From Noviherbaspirillum massiliense JC206 (lineage in GTDB: Bacteria > Pseudomonadota > Gammaproteobacteria > Burkholderiales > Burkholderiaceae_D): a DNA stretch of 64,000 nucleotides. A program made the translations under genes and the position numbers. Numbering within the stretch: position 1 is the first letter of the stretch; each line of letters begins with the position of its first letter. The notes under the pieces were generated by a model that was not told the DNA's origin, made no database searches, and worked only from the letters and a program-made list of their open reading frames with translations. Where the stretch lies: positions 1,916,098 through 1,980,097 of the forward strand of contig NZ_HE978634.1 in the NCBI RefSeq assembly GCF_000312045.1. Reading direction: 5' to 3'. Positions 36,633-47,720 of this stretch are shown here, piece after piece.

Positions 36633-37079
36633 TCAGGAGTTGAGGGGCGGCCGATCGGGCGTGGAGGGCTTCGAAATGTCTTCCAGCGTCCAGTCCACTT
36701 CGGCCGAATGCTTGGTCGCGAGGTCGCCGAGGGAGACAATGCCGATCAGGCTGTGCGTAGTGTGATCCATGACGGGTATGCGCCGGATCTGCACGTCGCG
36801 CATCTGCTCCATCACTTCATCGACGGGCTGATCGTCGAAGCAGGTTCGCACGTCGCTGCTCATGACCTGTTCGACCCGGGTGTTCTCCGGCATGGCCCCC
36901 GTGGAGGTGGCCCGCACCGTGATGTCGCGGTCCGTCACCATGCCTACCAGTTTTCCTCCGTCGCATACCGGAAGCGCACCCACGTTCATCTCATCCATCA
37001 TCTGCGCTGCCCGCTTGATCGTTTCCTGGGGCGATACGCTCATTACATCGCGCGTCATGATGTCGGCAATTCTCTGCAT
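36633..37079 (-). CDS. CBS-domain pair protein
   Basis: 148 residues made of two CBS motifs: MTRDVMSVSPQETIKRAAQM with GALPVCDGGKLVGMVTDRDI, and MSSDVRTCFDDQPVDEVMEQ with RRIPVMDHTTHSLIGIVSLG. Such stand-alone pairs bind adenine nucleotides and act as energy or stress sensors. AGGAG lies 7 nt before the ATG. It is transcribed away from the erythromycin-esterase-family gene and converges on the phosphoribosyltransferase unit. Confidence 0.92.
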   Translation of the reverse strand: MQRIADIMTRDVMSVSPQETIKRAAQMMDEMNVGALPVCDGGKLVGMVTDRDITVRATSTGAMPENTRVEQVMSSDVRTCFDDQPVDEVMEQMRDVQIRRIPVMDHTTHSLIGIVSLGDLATKHSAEVDWTLEDISKPSTPDRPPLNS

Positions 37080-37432
37080 CGCATGCTCCTTGTCTAGGCA
37101 ATTTGCATTCTTCGTTCCATTTAATCCGCTGCCGTTTCAACTGCCGGCACGCGTAACCAGTCTAGTACAAACTTCTTCCATGAAAAGACACGGACAGGAA
37201 TTGGACTGCACGAACTGCATCCTGATTCCCATGCCTCTCGTTATTGCCTTCTTTCAAGGAAACGTTGGCACTGCTGGCTATTGGATGCACGGCTGAAAAA
37301 TGCAGGAAATCGGTTGAACTATTGCGGCCCGGTACGGCCGAAAGGCTTATCAGGAATACAGCGCGGCGGCCGATGCAAGGGCAGAACACTTTGCCTCGTC
37401 CTTGACCGCCGTGCGGCACGGAGGAACAGGCC
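37080..37432. promoter_or_regulatory. Divergent CBS / esterase-family promoter region
   Basis: About 350 bases between divergent starts, with ribosome sites at both ends (AGGAG for the CBS gene, GGAGGAA for the + gene). I see no gene, repeat or clear operator in it. Confidence 0.35.
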
Positions 37433-38818
37433 ATGTCCCGACAACCAATCGTCGAGGATCTACGGCGTGAAGCGCATGCCTGGGGCCACAATGAAGGCTT
37501 CAATCCGCTCATTGAACAAATCGGCGACGCGTCGGTTGTTCTGCTTGGCGAAGCAACACACGGTTCTCACGAGTTCTACCGGGCCCGGGCAGAAATCAGC
37601 AAGCGGCTCATCTACAGCAAGGGTTTCGACGCCATTGCAGTGGAAGCCGACTGGCCGGATGCATTGTGCATCAGCAGATATGTCCAGTCCTCGGACCAGA
37701 ACGATGGAACAAGCAATCCGGCTTCGGACAGCACCATTGCTCGCGACAAGATTGCCGATGAAGCGCTGCAGGGATTCACCCGCTTTCCGCGCTGGATGTG
37801 GCGCAATACCGAAATCGTCGAACTGATCGGCTGGCTGCGTTCGCACAACATGCGGATCGCGGCTCCGGACAGGCGCATCGGCTTTTTTGGCCTCGATCTG
37901 TACAGTCTGCGCAAGTCGATGGATGCAGTCGTGCGCTACCTTGACCAAGTCGATCCGGCAGCGGCCAGGAATGCGCGCTACCGCTACAGCTGCTTCGATC
38001 ATCTTGCGGAAGATCCTCAGCGTTACGGCTATGCGGCCACATTCGGCACGAAGAAGAACTGTGAAGAAGAGGTGGTTCAGCAGCTGGTCGCATTGACTTC
38101 GGAAGCCGGCAAATATCTCGCGCATGATGGACGAGCCGCATCGGACGAGCTGTTCTATGCGCAGCAGAATGCCCGGGTGGCACAGAATGCCGAAGCCTAT
38201 TACCGCTCCATGTTTCATGGGCGCGATGAGTCATGGAATCTGCGCGACACGCACATGATGGAAACCCTGTACGCCTTGCGCGAGCACATCGGCCAGCGCA
38301 AAGGCAGTCCCGCGAAGATCATCGTGTGGGCACACAATTCCCACATCGGCGATGCGCGTGCGACCGAAATGGGTGATCACGGACAGCTCAACCTCGGACA
38401 ACTGGTGCGGGAGCGCTTCGGAGCGGAAGAGACTTTCCTGCTCGGCTTTTCCACCCACGCCGGAACAGTAACAGCGGCCTCGGACTGGGACAGCCCGGCG
38501 ATATTGAAGACCATCATCCCGTCGCGCCAGGACAGCTTCGAACGCCTGTTCCACAACACCGGTCTGGGCAACTTCATGCTGCCGATCCGCGGCAATGAAG
38601 TCGTCTCAGCTCTGCTGGACGAGCGCCGCCTGGAGCGAGCCATCGGAGTCATTTACCTGCCGGAGACCGAGCGCCTCAGCCATTATTTTCATGCATCGAT
38701 GGCGCGGCAGTTTGACGCGGTAATCCACTTGGATCACACCAGCGCGCTCAGACCGCTTGATCCTTCCCCTTACTGGAAACACGAAGAAGTGCCGGAAACC
38801 TACCCGTCCGGAATCTGA
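37433..38818 (+). CDS. Erythromycin-esterase family protein
   Basis: 461 residues of the EreA/TraB-like ChaN-related fold. It shows SVVLLGEATHGSHEFYRARA (the active-site His/Glu motif), AIAVEADWPDAL, KIIVWAHNSHIGDARATEMG (second His) and a late VIHLDHTSALRPLDP. Strong GGAGGAA ribosome site. Chromosomal members next to phosphoribosyltransferase and dienelactone-hydrolase genes are common and are not known to give macrolide resistance, so I do not call this a resistance gene. Possibly part of a stress cassette with the CBS and hydrolase genes. Confidence 0.88.
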   Translation: MSRQPIVEDLRREAHAWGHNEGFNPLIEQIGDASVVLLGEATHGSHEFYRARAEISKRLIYSKGFDAIAVEADWPDALCISRYVQSSDQNDGTSNPASDSTIARDKIADEALQGFTRFPRWMWRNTEIVELIGWLRSHNMRIAAPDRRIGFFGLDLYSLRKSMDAVVRYLDQVDPAAARNARYRYSCFDHLAEDPQRYGYAATFGTKKNCEEEVVQQLVALTSEAGKYLAHDGRAASDELFYAQQNARVAQNAEAYYRSMFHGRDESWNLRDTHMMETLYALREHIGQRKGSPAKIIVWAHNSHIGDARATEMGDHGQLNLGQLVRERFGAEETFLLGFSTHAGTVTAASDWDSPAILKTIIPSRQDSFERLFHNTGLGNFMLPIRGNEVVSALLDERRLERAIGVIYLPETERLSHYFHASMARQFDAVIHLDHTSALRPLDPSPYWKHEEVPETYPSGI

Positions 38819-38860
38819 CAATGCCTCATTCTTGCGTCATGCAAATGAAAGGAGCCAGCC

Positions 38861-39058
38861 ATGAGCAGCGGCAATCGAAACAGGAATGAAATCTCCAGCC
38901 TGCACCAGCATCAGAACAAGAAATCCGGCGATCAGCATATCGAACCCATGGATGAACCGATGGAAGCGCCACACAGGCCGCATCGCGTGAACCGGGAAGA
39001 CATGCAAAAGGTCGAGTCCGGCAGCTCCCCCAACCCGGAAGGCCGCCAGCCTGACTGA
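38861..39058 (+). CDS. Small hydrophilic hypothetical protein
   Basis: 65 residues, rich in Asn, Gln, His, Pro and Glu, with no membrane segment and no cysteine; probably disordered. The excellent ribosome site AAAGGAG, 6 nt before the ATG, is the best evidence that it is translated. It follows the esterase-family gene by 42 nt and could be the last gene of that unit. No family recognised. Confidence 0.55.
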   Translation: MSSGNRNRNEISSLHQHQNKKSGDQHIEPMDEPMEAPHRPHRVNREDMQKVESGSSPNPEGRQPD

Positions 39059-39238
39059 GGAAGGACCACATTTGCGCAGGCATCCGGCTTCGAGCTTCAC
39101 GAACCCGCCTGCGGGTATGCTGCACCTTGTTTTTTCGCTTGCCCGGGTGCCGCTGGAAGAAAGCGGCAAGTGCAGCCGTGCAGGCAATGGCATGAAGCCA
39201 GCGCTGCACGGCGACGCATGACGCCTAATGCATGAAGC

Positions 39239-41371
39239 TTAGTCGGGAATAAGCAATGTGTTGCGAACAAAGGAGATCGCATTTCCCGGGGACGGCACAT
39301 CCGCGATGGGCGGGACGTTCGCCCGGGTGATCGCAGGCGCCGCACCGGGCACGCCTCCGCGTGGCACCGTGCGCACCACCTGGCTCTGGGGAAGCGTGGC
39401 GCCGGCCGTTAGGTGCGCCCACATGCGATCCAGCGCCTGGATCATGTAGTAATGCATCGGGATCAGCCTGGAGTCGTAGCCGCCGAGGAGCGGATTGTCG
39501 ATGAAGGCATCGAAGTGATTGCCGTTCTCGACCTCGATGAAGCGGGTGCTGGCGCCTGAGCCGGATAGCTGCGCCTTGCCGTAATAGGCGCGCGAGTTGT
39601 GATTCAGCGGCAGCAGGGTATCGCTCCGCCCGGCCACGATGATGGTCGGTTTGCCGCGCAGCTTGCCTGTGAGCTGAACTTCGGACACGCCCTTGCGCAC
39701 CCGGCGGGACTGGGCCGCCAGTTCGCCGGTCAGTGGTCTTCCGCTCACCGGATCGACGCCGGTTGCAAGCGCGCGCTGGCAAAGGGCACCGTCAAGTGCG
39801 AAATCGGCCGTCCCGCTGCTCGGGGACATGCTCAGCAAATCCAGCCGCGGGCCGCCCACCGAATCGTTATAGACGATATTCACGCCGCTGGTCGGCGGAA
39901 CGCCATTGCCGCTGCCGAACAGCCCTGCCTGGACCACGGCATCCTGCGGTATGACTTCGCCTGTGGCATTGGTATTGGCCAGGCTGAAGCCACACAGGTT
40001 GTCAGTCACACCAAACCGTCCCAATGCATTGGCATAGGTGAAGGCGATGGAAGGCGTGGCGAGGCGCCAGTGTGAAAGCTGCAAGACGTCCTGCTCCGAT
40101 TCCCACCCGTATTCATGCAGCCTGGCCAGGGCGTCGGCCGCCTGCTCTGCAGTCGTGCCGCCGTTGACCAGTCCCTTGCTTGCCAGAGCCGCGCAGCGGT
40201 TGGCCGCATTCGCCGTCGAAAAGAGCAGCGCGCCCGGGCTGCCCGGAACGGCAAGCGCGGCACAGGGCTGATAAATGTTGGCGAAGGTGAAGTAGTCGAT
40301 CAGCGGCTTGCTGTGCGTGGTCACCACCCGGTTGCCGCGCTTGATCACCAGTCCGTTGTTGGCGTCCGGCTGCGCATTCGGCTCCGATACCACGACCGCG
40401 TCGATCAGGCCGTCCTTGTCCTGCTCTGCCGCGGCCAGCGCAGCGCCGCCGCCGTTGGAGACGCTGGAAGCGATCACCAGGGTATTGGATGGGACGATGG
40501 TGCGCAGCTTGTAGCCGCCGACCGTGGTGCCATATTGCTCATTCAGGATGTAGAAAGCGAATTCGATGGCCTGCAGGGTATTCTTGCCCCAGTCGCTTTC
40601 CGGATTTTGCCGGGAATGGGCATGCTTGTAGGCGACCCGGTTCGGGAAACGGGCGTTGTAGGCCGCACGCTCCGCGTCGCTCAGGCTGGCGCGGAAGTGG
40701 ATCGCCGCGCCAGCCATGTCCGCATCGGCAATGGTCCCGTCGATCAGCGTTGCCTTGTTCGTTTCCAGGTCATGGAAGCCATTGCCGGTGCCCTTGTCGG
40801 TATAGGCCACTGCACAGCCGCGCTTGAGCCCCCATTCGCCCGACGTGCCGATCGCGCCGTAAATCCCGCGCGAACCGGACGAAGTCGCGGTCACGATGCA
40901 AGGTCTTCTCGCGTCGAAGCTGTCGGGAACCTGGACCATCAGGACGACATTCTGCCGTCCGCTGCCGTCGTCGGCATACGCAATATATTCCTTCCCGGGG
41001 ATCTTGCCCGACCCGCTCGTGGCCACGCCATCGATCGTGATGTTCGGTCCGTAGAGCGTTCCGTAGCCGCCATTCGGGACGACATCGACCAAGGCACGGT
41101 AATTGTTATAGATTGCCGAGCGGCGCAATTCGCTTGCGGTGGGACGAGCCGGATTGGCGAAGAAGGCCGGCGCGGGCCCCGCTAGCCCGCTCGCGCCCAA
41201 GCCGGCAGTCAACAGGTCGTCGCTGTTGCCGTCGTAAGTCTTGGCGCTGATGCTCCCCTTGATGAACTCGGGCAGTCTGTTGATTTCAAACCGGTTTGCG
41301 GCCTGCCCATGACCGGCCAGCATGCCTGCTGCCAGCATCGATGCGACCCCGATTCTTTTACTTGTTTTCAT
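39239..41371 (-). CDS. D-(-)-3-hydroxybutyrate oligomer hydrolase
   Basis: 710 residues with a signal peptide ending GQAANRF, matching the 3-hydroxybutyrate-oligomer hydrolase family of Ralstonia-like bacteria. The nucleophile region is VIASSVSNGGGAALAAAEQD, and a later GRSDTLLPLNHNSRAYY and VENGNHFDAF supply the Asp and His of a serine hydrolase triad. It cuts oligomers released from polyhydroxybutyrate into 3-hydroxybutyrate monomers, feeding the dehydrogenase and CoA transferase encoded at 53845-57394. Transcribed alone. Confidence 0.88.
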   Translation of the reverse strand: MKTSKRIGVASMLAAGMLAGHGQAANRFEINRLPEFIKGSISAKTYDGNSDDLLTAGLGASGLAGPAPAFFANPARPTASELRRSAIYNNYRALVDVVPNGGYGTLYGPNITIDGVATSGSGKIPGKEYIAYADDGSGRQNVVLMVQVPDSFDARRPCIVTATSSGSRGIYGAIGTSGEWGLKRGCAVAYTDKGTGNGFHDLETNKATLIDGTIADADMAGAAIHFRASLSDAERAAYNARFPNRVAYKHAHSRQNPESDWGKNTLQAIEFAFYILNEQYGTTVGGYKLRTIVPSNTLVIASSVSNGGGAALAAAEQDKDGLIDAVVVSEPNAQPDANNGLVIKRGNRVVTTHSKPLIDYFTFANIYQPCAALAVPGSPGALLFSTANAANRCAALASKGLVNGGTTAEQAADALARLHEYGWESEQDVLQLSHWRLATPSIAFTYANALGRFGVTDNLCGFSLANTNATGEVIPQDAVVQAGLFGSGNGVPPTSGVNIVYNDSVGGPRLDLLSMSPSSGTADFALDGALCQRALATGVDPVSGRPLTGELAAQSRRVRKGVSEVQLTGKLRGKPTIIVAGRSDTLLPLNHNSRAYYGKAQLSGSGASTRFIEVENGNHFDAFIDNPLLGGYDSRLIPMHYYMIQALDRMWAHLTAGATLPQSQVVRTVPRGGVPGAAPAITRANVPPIADVPSPGNAISFVRNTLLIPD

Positions 41372-41863
41372 GTTGTCTCACTCCATAAAGTTGCCATTAC
41401 ACTGCATCGGAAAGCGGCTTTTCTTTTGGTAACTACGTGCTGCTAATGCTTGTGAACGAGGAAACATTCCTGTGCCGGCATCGACGCTTCCGTCGTTGAC
41501 GCGACCGGCCTCATCCGGAATGCATCCGTAAAAATGGCTGCAATGTCTTCTGACTTTTCCTCTCTGCCAGTTGCAATTTGTTCTTTTTATCTTGCAAGGG
41601 GTTTTTGCTTTCGTGAGGCAGGACGGGTTCCCTGTTGCCGGAGCGCACGGCAAGGGACGCCGGCCAATATTGGCATGCCGGAAATCAAACATTATGAGAT
41701 AGCGCAATTGAACGGTTCCGGCCAGCACTTCAGTGGCGACGGATGGAACGGCAGAGATGAAATGACATGCAGATAGAATCGCGAATGCGGGACAATCCGG
41801 GCCGCGAGAATGCAACCCACATCCGAAACGTGCATTCAGGATGTCGTAGAACTCGGGTGATGC
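41372..41863. other. Intergenic region upstream of the oligomer hydrolase and downstream of merR
   Basis: About 490 bases without a supported gene. Many Burkholderiales carry a proline tRNA just after this merR gene; I looked for one here and found no cloverleaf. A T-rich stretch around 41570-41610 may be part of the promoter for the minus-strand hydrolase. Confidence 0.35.
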
Positions 41864-42250
41864 TTATTTCTTGAGCAGATCGAGGATTTCGGACAACTCG
41901 TTTCGAATGGCAATCGTGTCCATCTCGAGTGCAGGCAATCCGGCGGAGAGAGTGGCCACCTCGTCGGCGATCACGCGGTTGTCCAGGCGGTTGCGTGCGC
42001 CGCTGATCGTAAAACCCTGTTCATACAGGAGTTCGCGGATACGGCGGATCAGCAAGACTTCATGATGCTGGTAATAGCGCCGGTTGCCGCGGCGCTTGAC
42101 CGGCTTCAGCTGCGTGAATTCCTGTTCCCAGTAGCGCAGCACGTGCGGCTTCACGCCGCACAGGTCACTCACTTCGCCGATGGTGAAATAACGCTTCGCC
42201 GGAATTGGCGGCAGGACGACAGACTCCGGCTTGCTCGCGCGGTCGTTCAT
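41864..42250 (-). CDS. MerR-family transcriptional regulator
   Basis: 128 residues. The winged helix is YFTIGEVSDLCGVKPHVLRY followed by WEQEFTQLKPVKRRGNRRYY, then a dimerising helix RIRELLYEQGFTISGARNRL. No metal-binding cysteines follow, so it is of the small ihfA-linked type found next to pheST-ihfA in many proteobacteria. Its targets are unknown. It lies 8 nt behind ihfA. Confidence 0.9.
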   Translation of the reverse strand: MNDRASKPESVVLPPIPAKRYFTIGEVSDLCGVKPHVLRYWEQEFTQLKPVKRRGNRRYYQHHEVLLIRRIRELLYEQGFTISGARNRLDNRVIADEVATLSAGLPALEMDTIAIRNELSEILDLLKK

Positions 42251-42258
42251 TGCTCAGT

Positions 42259-42675
42259 TCAGGCCAGTCGCGCTGCGGCCGCTGCGCGGGTAGAGTTTTC
42301 AACCATGCCCTTCAGTTTTTGACTTGCATGGAAAGTCACCACCCGACGAGCAGTAATCGGGATTTCCTCCCCGGTTTTCGGATTGCGGCCTGGGCGTTGC
42401 GGCTTGTCGCGCAACTGGAAATTCCCAAAACCGGAAAGTTTGACGGCTTCACCGCGTTCCAAGGCATTGCGGATTTCATCGAAAAAGGTTTCCACCATGT
42501 CCTTGGCTTCACGCTTGTTCAGGCCGACTTGCTCGAACAACAATTCCGCCAGTTCCGCCTTCGTCAGCGTCGGCAGATCCTTTTCTGCTTGGGAACGCGC
42601 CCGGGCTTCCAGTACTGCCCGATTGAGGTCGGCGGCTAAAACGGATTGGAGTTCGGCTGAGTTCACGTCATTCAT
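42259..42675 (-). CDS. ihfA: Integration host factor subunit alpha
   Basis: DNA-bending subunit of IHF. The HU/IHF fold runs from [20 protein letters not shown] through [20 protein letters not shown] to [20 protein letters not shown]. The gene reads 138 residues, about 35 more than the E. coli protein, because of a helical N-terminal stretch (residues 1-36). A later start inside this stretch cannot be excluded, as the ribosome site is about 11 nt from the ATG. Located after pheT as in most proteobacteria. Confidence 0.93.
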   Translation of the reverse strand: MNDVNSAELQSVLAADLNRAVLEARARSQAEKDLPTLTKAELAELLFEQVGLNKREAKDMVETFFDEIRNALERGEAVKLSGFGNFQLRDKPQRPGRNPKTGEEIPITARRVVTFHASQKLKGMVENSTRAAAAARLA

Positions 42676-42709
42676 ATGTAGTGGTCCCTACCTCGCTTGT
42701 GTTTCGTCT

Positions 42710-45136
42710 TCAGGAGCGCAGTTTTGCGCCGAATTTTTTCTCGACAGCGTCGACGAATGCGCCGATTGCGGCATCCACCTTGTCGTCTTGTAGGGTTGTT
42801 TGAGTATCTTGCAAGGTGAACCGGAAAGCAAGGCTTTTTTCGTCATTTTCCAGCCCTTTGCCACGATATTCATCAAATAAAACAACGGCTTGCATGATGT
42901 TGCACAGCGGATTCGCCTGCTTTTCGGCAATAAAGGAATTTATCAGATCCTGGGCCGAAATGCTCTGCTTGACCACGAGCGCAATATCTCTTTTAACCGG
43001 CGGAAACTTGGAGATTTCCCGGTAAAGCGGAATTGGCCGTTCCTGCAACGCGTCGGCCGCGACCTCGAAGACAACCGGTGCCAAGGGCAACTCGTATTTC
43101 TGCTGCCAACGCGGATGCAATTCCCCGATTACGCCCACTGGTTTGCCATTCAAGAGAACTTGTGCCGCCCTGCCCGGATGCAGCGCGGGATGGTCGATCC
43201 TGGCGAAAGTCAGAGCCCGGGGCGCAAACAGCGCTTCCAGGTCGGCTTTCACATCGAAAAAGTCGACATTGCGTGTCGGCTGACCCCACTGCTCATCGGC
43301 GACCGGGCCGTAGGCGATCGCGGCAATCCGCTTGGGCTGGTCGAAGCCCGCAACCGACAAGGGGCCGTCCTGAGCTGCGGCATTGCGCAGGAATACCGCG
43401 CCCACTTCGAAGACGCGCACCCGGCTGGCCTTGCGGTTCAGGTTGTAGCGCACGTTCGCCACCAGGCCGGCCAGCAGCGAGGAGCGCATGACGCTCATCT
43501 GGCTGGCGATCGGATTGAGCAATTGGATGGGATGGGCATTGCCTGCGAAATCGGCTTCCCAATCCTTTTCGACGAAGCTGAAGTTCACGACCTCCTGGTA
43601 GTCGAGATCCGCCAGCTGGCGCCGGATGGTGAACAGGGAGCGCCGGTTTTCGGGCTCGATGCGCATGGTATTCGGTTCCACGGGCGGCAACGCCGGGATG
43701 TTTTCGAAACCGTAGACGCGCGCGATTTCCTCGATCAAGTCCTCTTCGATTTCGATATCGAAGCGATACGATGGCGGCGTGACGGCAAAGCCGCCCGCCT
43801 CCTGAGTAAATTGCAGCCCCAGACGGGTAAATATGTCGGCAATCTGCGCCTCACTGATCTGGACACCGATGATTCTTTCGGCGCGTGCGGTACGCACCCG
43901 GACCGGATTGCGTTGCGGCAGATTGATGATCTGGTCATCGATGGGACCGATCGCGGTTTCCTTGCCGCCGCAGATTTCGACGATCAGTGCCGTGATGCGC
44001 TCGATGTGTTCGACTGTAGTGGCGTAGTCCACGCCGCGCTCGAAGCGATGGGCGGCGTCCGTCGAAAAATTGTAGCGGCGCGCACGGCCCTGGATCGCCT
44101 GCGGCCACCAGAATGCGGCTTCGAGGTAGATATTCTTCGTATCGAGCGAAACCGCGGTCGCATCGCCACCCATGATGCCCGCCAGCGACTCGACTTGGCG
44201 CTCGTCGGCAATGATGCCGACCCAGCTGTCGACTTCCACGGTATTGCCGTTCAGGAGCTTGAGCGATTCCCCCGGCTTACCCCAGCGCACCTCCAGTCCG
44301 CCATGAATCTTGTCGAGGTCGAAGACGTGGGTTGGCCGTCCGAGCTCCAGCATGACGTAATTGGAGATATCGACCAGGGCGGAAACCGGGCGCTGGCCGC
44401 TGCGCTCAAGGCGCCTCTTCATCCACTCCGGAGTCCTGGCGCGGGCGTTGACGCCGCGGATGATGCGGCCCGAAAAACGGCCGCACAGATCAGGCGCCGA
44501 GATCCTCACAGGCAGCTTGTCGGTCAAATTTGCAGCGACCGGCTTCCAGGAGGGCTCCTTCAGCGCGACTCCGGTCAGGGCCGACACTTCACGGGCGATG
44601 CCCAGCACGGACAGACAATCCGCCCGGTTCGGCGTCAGCTTGATGGTGAACTTCAGGTCGTTCAGCTGGTAATAGTCCCGGAAATTCTGGCCAACCGACG
44701 CATCCTCCGGCAGCTCCAGCAAGCCTGCGTGATCCTCCGAAAGCTTGAGCTCGCGCGCGGAGCAAAGCATGCCCTGCGATTCGACGCCGCGCAGCTGGCC
44801 GACCTTGATCTCGAAGGGTTTGCCATCTTCGCCGGGAGGCAGCTTCGCGCCCGCGAGCGCGCACGGCACCTTCATGCCAGCCCGTACATTGGGCGCACCG
44901 CACACGATGCTCAGCAAGGTGCCGGTGCCGGCATCGACCTGACATACATTCAGGCGATCGGCATTCGGGTGCTTGGCGACTTCAACGACTTGCGCGACGA
45001 CGACATTGGAAAACGGAGGCGCAACCGGATCGATGTCTTCGACTTCCAGGCCGGACATGGTCAGTAGATGCGCCAGTTCGTCCGACGTCATCTTTGGATC
45101 GGCCAGAGTGCGGAGCCAGCTCTCGGAAAATTGCAT
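42710..45136 (-). CDS. pheT: Phenylalanine-tRNA ligase beta subunit
   Basis: 808 residues, the usual size. The N-terminal EMAP-like tRNA-binding domain ([20 protein letters not shown]), the B3/B4 editing region, the B5 domain and the catalytic-like core with [20 protein letters not shown] are present. The C-terminal anticodon-binding (FDX-ACB) domain, [20 protein letters not shown], completes it. It forms the alpha2-beta2 enzyme with PheS, encoded 137 nt upstream. An AGGG ribosome site is 8 nt before the ATG. Confidence 0.97.
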   Translation of the reverse strand: MQFSESWLRTLADPKMTSDELAHLLTMSGLEVEDIDPVAPPFSNVVVAQVVEVAKHPNADRLNVCQVDAGTGTLLSIVCGAPNVRAGMKVPCALAGAKLPPGEDGKPFEIKVGQLRGVESQGMLCSARELKLSEDHAGLLELPEDASVGQNFRDYYQLNDLKFTIKLTPNRADCLSVLGIAREVSALTGVALKEPSWKPVAANLTDKLPVRISAPDLCGRFSGRIIRGVNARARTPEWMKRRLERSGQRPVSALVDISNYVMLELGRPTHVFDLDKIHGGLEVRWGKPGESLKLLNGNTVEVDSWVGIIADERQVESLAGIMGGDATAVSLDTKNIYLEAAFWWPQAIQGRARRYNFSTDAAHRFERGVDYATTVEHIERITALIVEICGGKETAIGPIDDQIINLPQRNPVRVRTARAERIIGVQISEAQIADIFTRLGLQFTQEAGGFAVTPPSYRFDIEIEEDLIEEIARVYGFENIPALPPVEPNTMRIEPENRRSLFTIRRQLADLDYQEVVNFSFVEKDWEADFAGNAHPIQLLNPIASQMSVMRSSLLAGLVANVRYNLNRKASRVRVFEVGAVFLRNAAAQDGPLSVAGFDQPKRIAAIAYGPVADEQWGQPTRNVDFFDVKADLEALFAPRALTFARIDHPALHPGRAAQVLLNGKPVGVIGELHPRWQQKYELPLAPVVFEVAADALQERPIPLYREISKFPPVKRDIALVVKQSISAQDLINSFIAEKQANPLCNIMQAVVLFDEYRGKGLENDEKSLAFRFTLQDTQTTLQDDKVDAAIGAFVDAVEKKFGAKLRS

Positions 45137-45273
45137 AGTAAAACCCTTACTTGCTCTGATCGGAGTCGCTCACTTCGGAAACGGGCCAGGCCAGGGATGG
45201 GGGATGGATTGCGCTGCCATCCCGTCCCATCCGTACCTGTCCGCCTGAAGGGAGCAATCGGATCGATTGATGA

Positions 45274-46771
<1,498 letters not shown>

Positions 46772-46790
46772 GATTGCTCCTTATGTGAGG

Positions 46791-46988
46791 TTAGGCGAAC
46801 GGCATCATCGCGCGCACGGAAACCATGTTCGTGTCATGGACATCCACTGCACCGCGCAACTGGCGCTTGTTCTTGGTGGTTTTCTTGGTGAGAATGTGGC
46901 GCTTGAAGGCTTGACCTCGCTTGACGGTACCGCCCGGACGCACGCGAAAGCGCTTTTTGGCGCTGCTCTTCGTCTTCATTTTAGGCAT
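46791..46988 (-). CDS. rpmI: 50S ribosomal protein L35
   Basis: 65 residues, beginning [20 protein letters not shown], with [19 protein letters not shown]; standard L35. Ribosome site AAAGGA lies about 12 nt before the ATG, longer than usual, which would allow control by an upstream RNA structure. Confidence 0.97.
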   Translation of the reverse strand: MPKMKTKSSAKKRFRVRPGGTVKRGQAFKRHILTKKTTKNKRQLRGAVDVHDTNMVSVRAMMPFA

Positions 46989-47077
46989 AGCAAACTCTGT
47001 CCTTTGGACAGCTCCATTTCATATGATTGCAGGTGGTAACACTACGTTACTCTTGGATGCCTGCTCTCACTTGTTTT

Positions 47078-47099
47078 GCAGCGGCATTGATGCCGCTGC
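47078..47099 (-). promoter_or_regulatory. Hairpin in the infC-rpmI leader, candidate L20 control site
   Basis: A perfect 10-bp stem (47078-47087 with 47090-47099) lies in the 151-bp gap between infC and rpmI. No U-run follows, so it is not a simple terminator. In E. coli, L20 binds structures upstream of rpmI to repress rpmI-rplT; this hairpin is a candidate for the same function. Confidence 0.4.
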
Positions 47100-47139
47100 C
47101 ATTACGCCAACCGCCCATTGCTGCGCGGCTGCGCAAATC

Positions 47140-47661
47140 CTACTTTTTCTTTTTAGGCGCGATGACCATGACCATCTGACGCCCTTCCATCTTCGGAAAC
47201 TGCTCGACCTGGCCGTAGGGATCCAAGTCAGCTTTCAATCGCTCCAACATACGCATGCCAATATCCTGGTGCGCCATTTCGCGCCCACGGAAACGCAGGG
47301 TGATCTTGGTCTTGTCGCCCTCGTCCAGGAATTTGACGAGATTGCGCAGCTTGATGTTGTAATCGCCTTCATCGGTGCCGGGACGGAATTTGACTTCCTT
47401 GACCTGAATGACCTTTTGCTTCAGCTTGGCTTCGTGAGCTCGCTTCTGTTCCTGATACTTGAACTTGCCGTAATCCATCAGGCGGCAGACCGGCGGTTGC
47501 GCATTCGGCGCGATTTCCACCAGATCCACGTTTGCCTCTTCCGCCATGCGGAAGGCTTCAGTCAGGCTGACGATGCCAAGAGGTTCGTTGTCGACCCCGG
47601 ATAAACGCACTTGCGGTGCTGAAATTTCACCGTTGATGCGATGCGACTTATCTGTAGCTAT
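47140..47661 (-). CDS. infC: Translation initiation factor IF-3, with AUA start
   Basis: 173 residues when read from an ATA codon at 47661-47659, giving the family N-terminus [20 protein letters not shown]. The ribosome site AAAGGAAA (47674-47667) stands 5 nt before this ATA; no ATG, GTG or TTG in a suitable place gives the full N-domain (the GTG at 47610 would lose 17 residues). IF-3 discriminates against unusual start codons and so limits its own synthesis; E. coli infC uses AUU for this. Motifs [19 protein letters not shown] and [19 protein letters not shown]-like [18 protein letters not shown] are intact. Confidence 0.93.
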   Translation of the reverse strand: MATDKSHRINGEISAPQVRLSGVDNEPLGIVSLTEAFRMAEEANVDLVEIAPNAQPPVCRLMDYGKFKYQEQKRAHEAKLKQKVIQVKEVKFRPGTDEGDYNIKLRNLVKFLDEGDKTKITLRFRGREMAHQDIGMRMLERLKADLDPYGQVEQFPKMEGRQMVMVIAPKKKK

Positions 47662-47720
47662 TGCAGTTTCCTTTAAAAATTAAATAATTTAGCCGTGCTT
47701 TTGCGCATCGGATTTACCGG

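Noticed and set aside
37433-38818. Macrolide resistance gene
   Set aside because: The erythromycin-esterase family is broad; chromosomal context and neighbours suggest another role, so resistance is not supported.
41780-41863. tRNA-Pro expected behind merR in many relatives
   Set aside because: No cloverleaf or conserved tRNA arms are present in this stretch on either strand.
42890-45067. 725-codon plus-strand frame opposite pheT
   Set aside because: Antisense shadow of pheT; no family features and pheT is certain.
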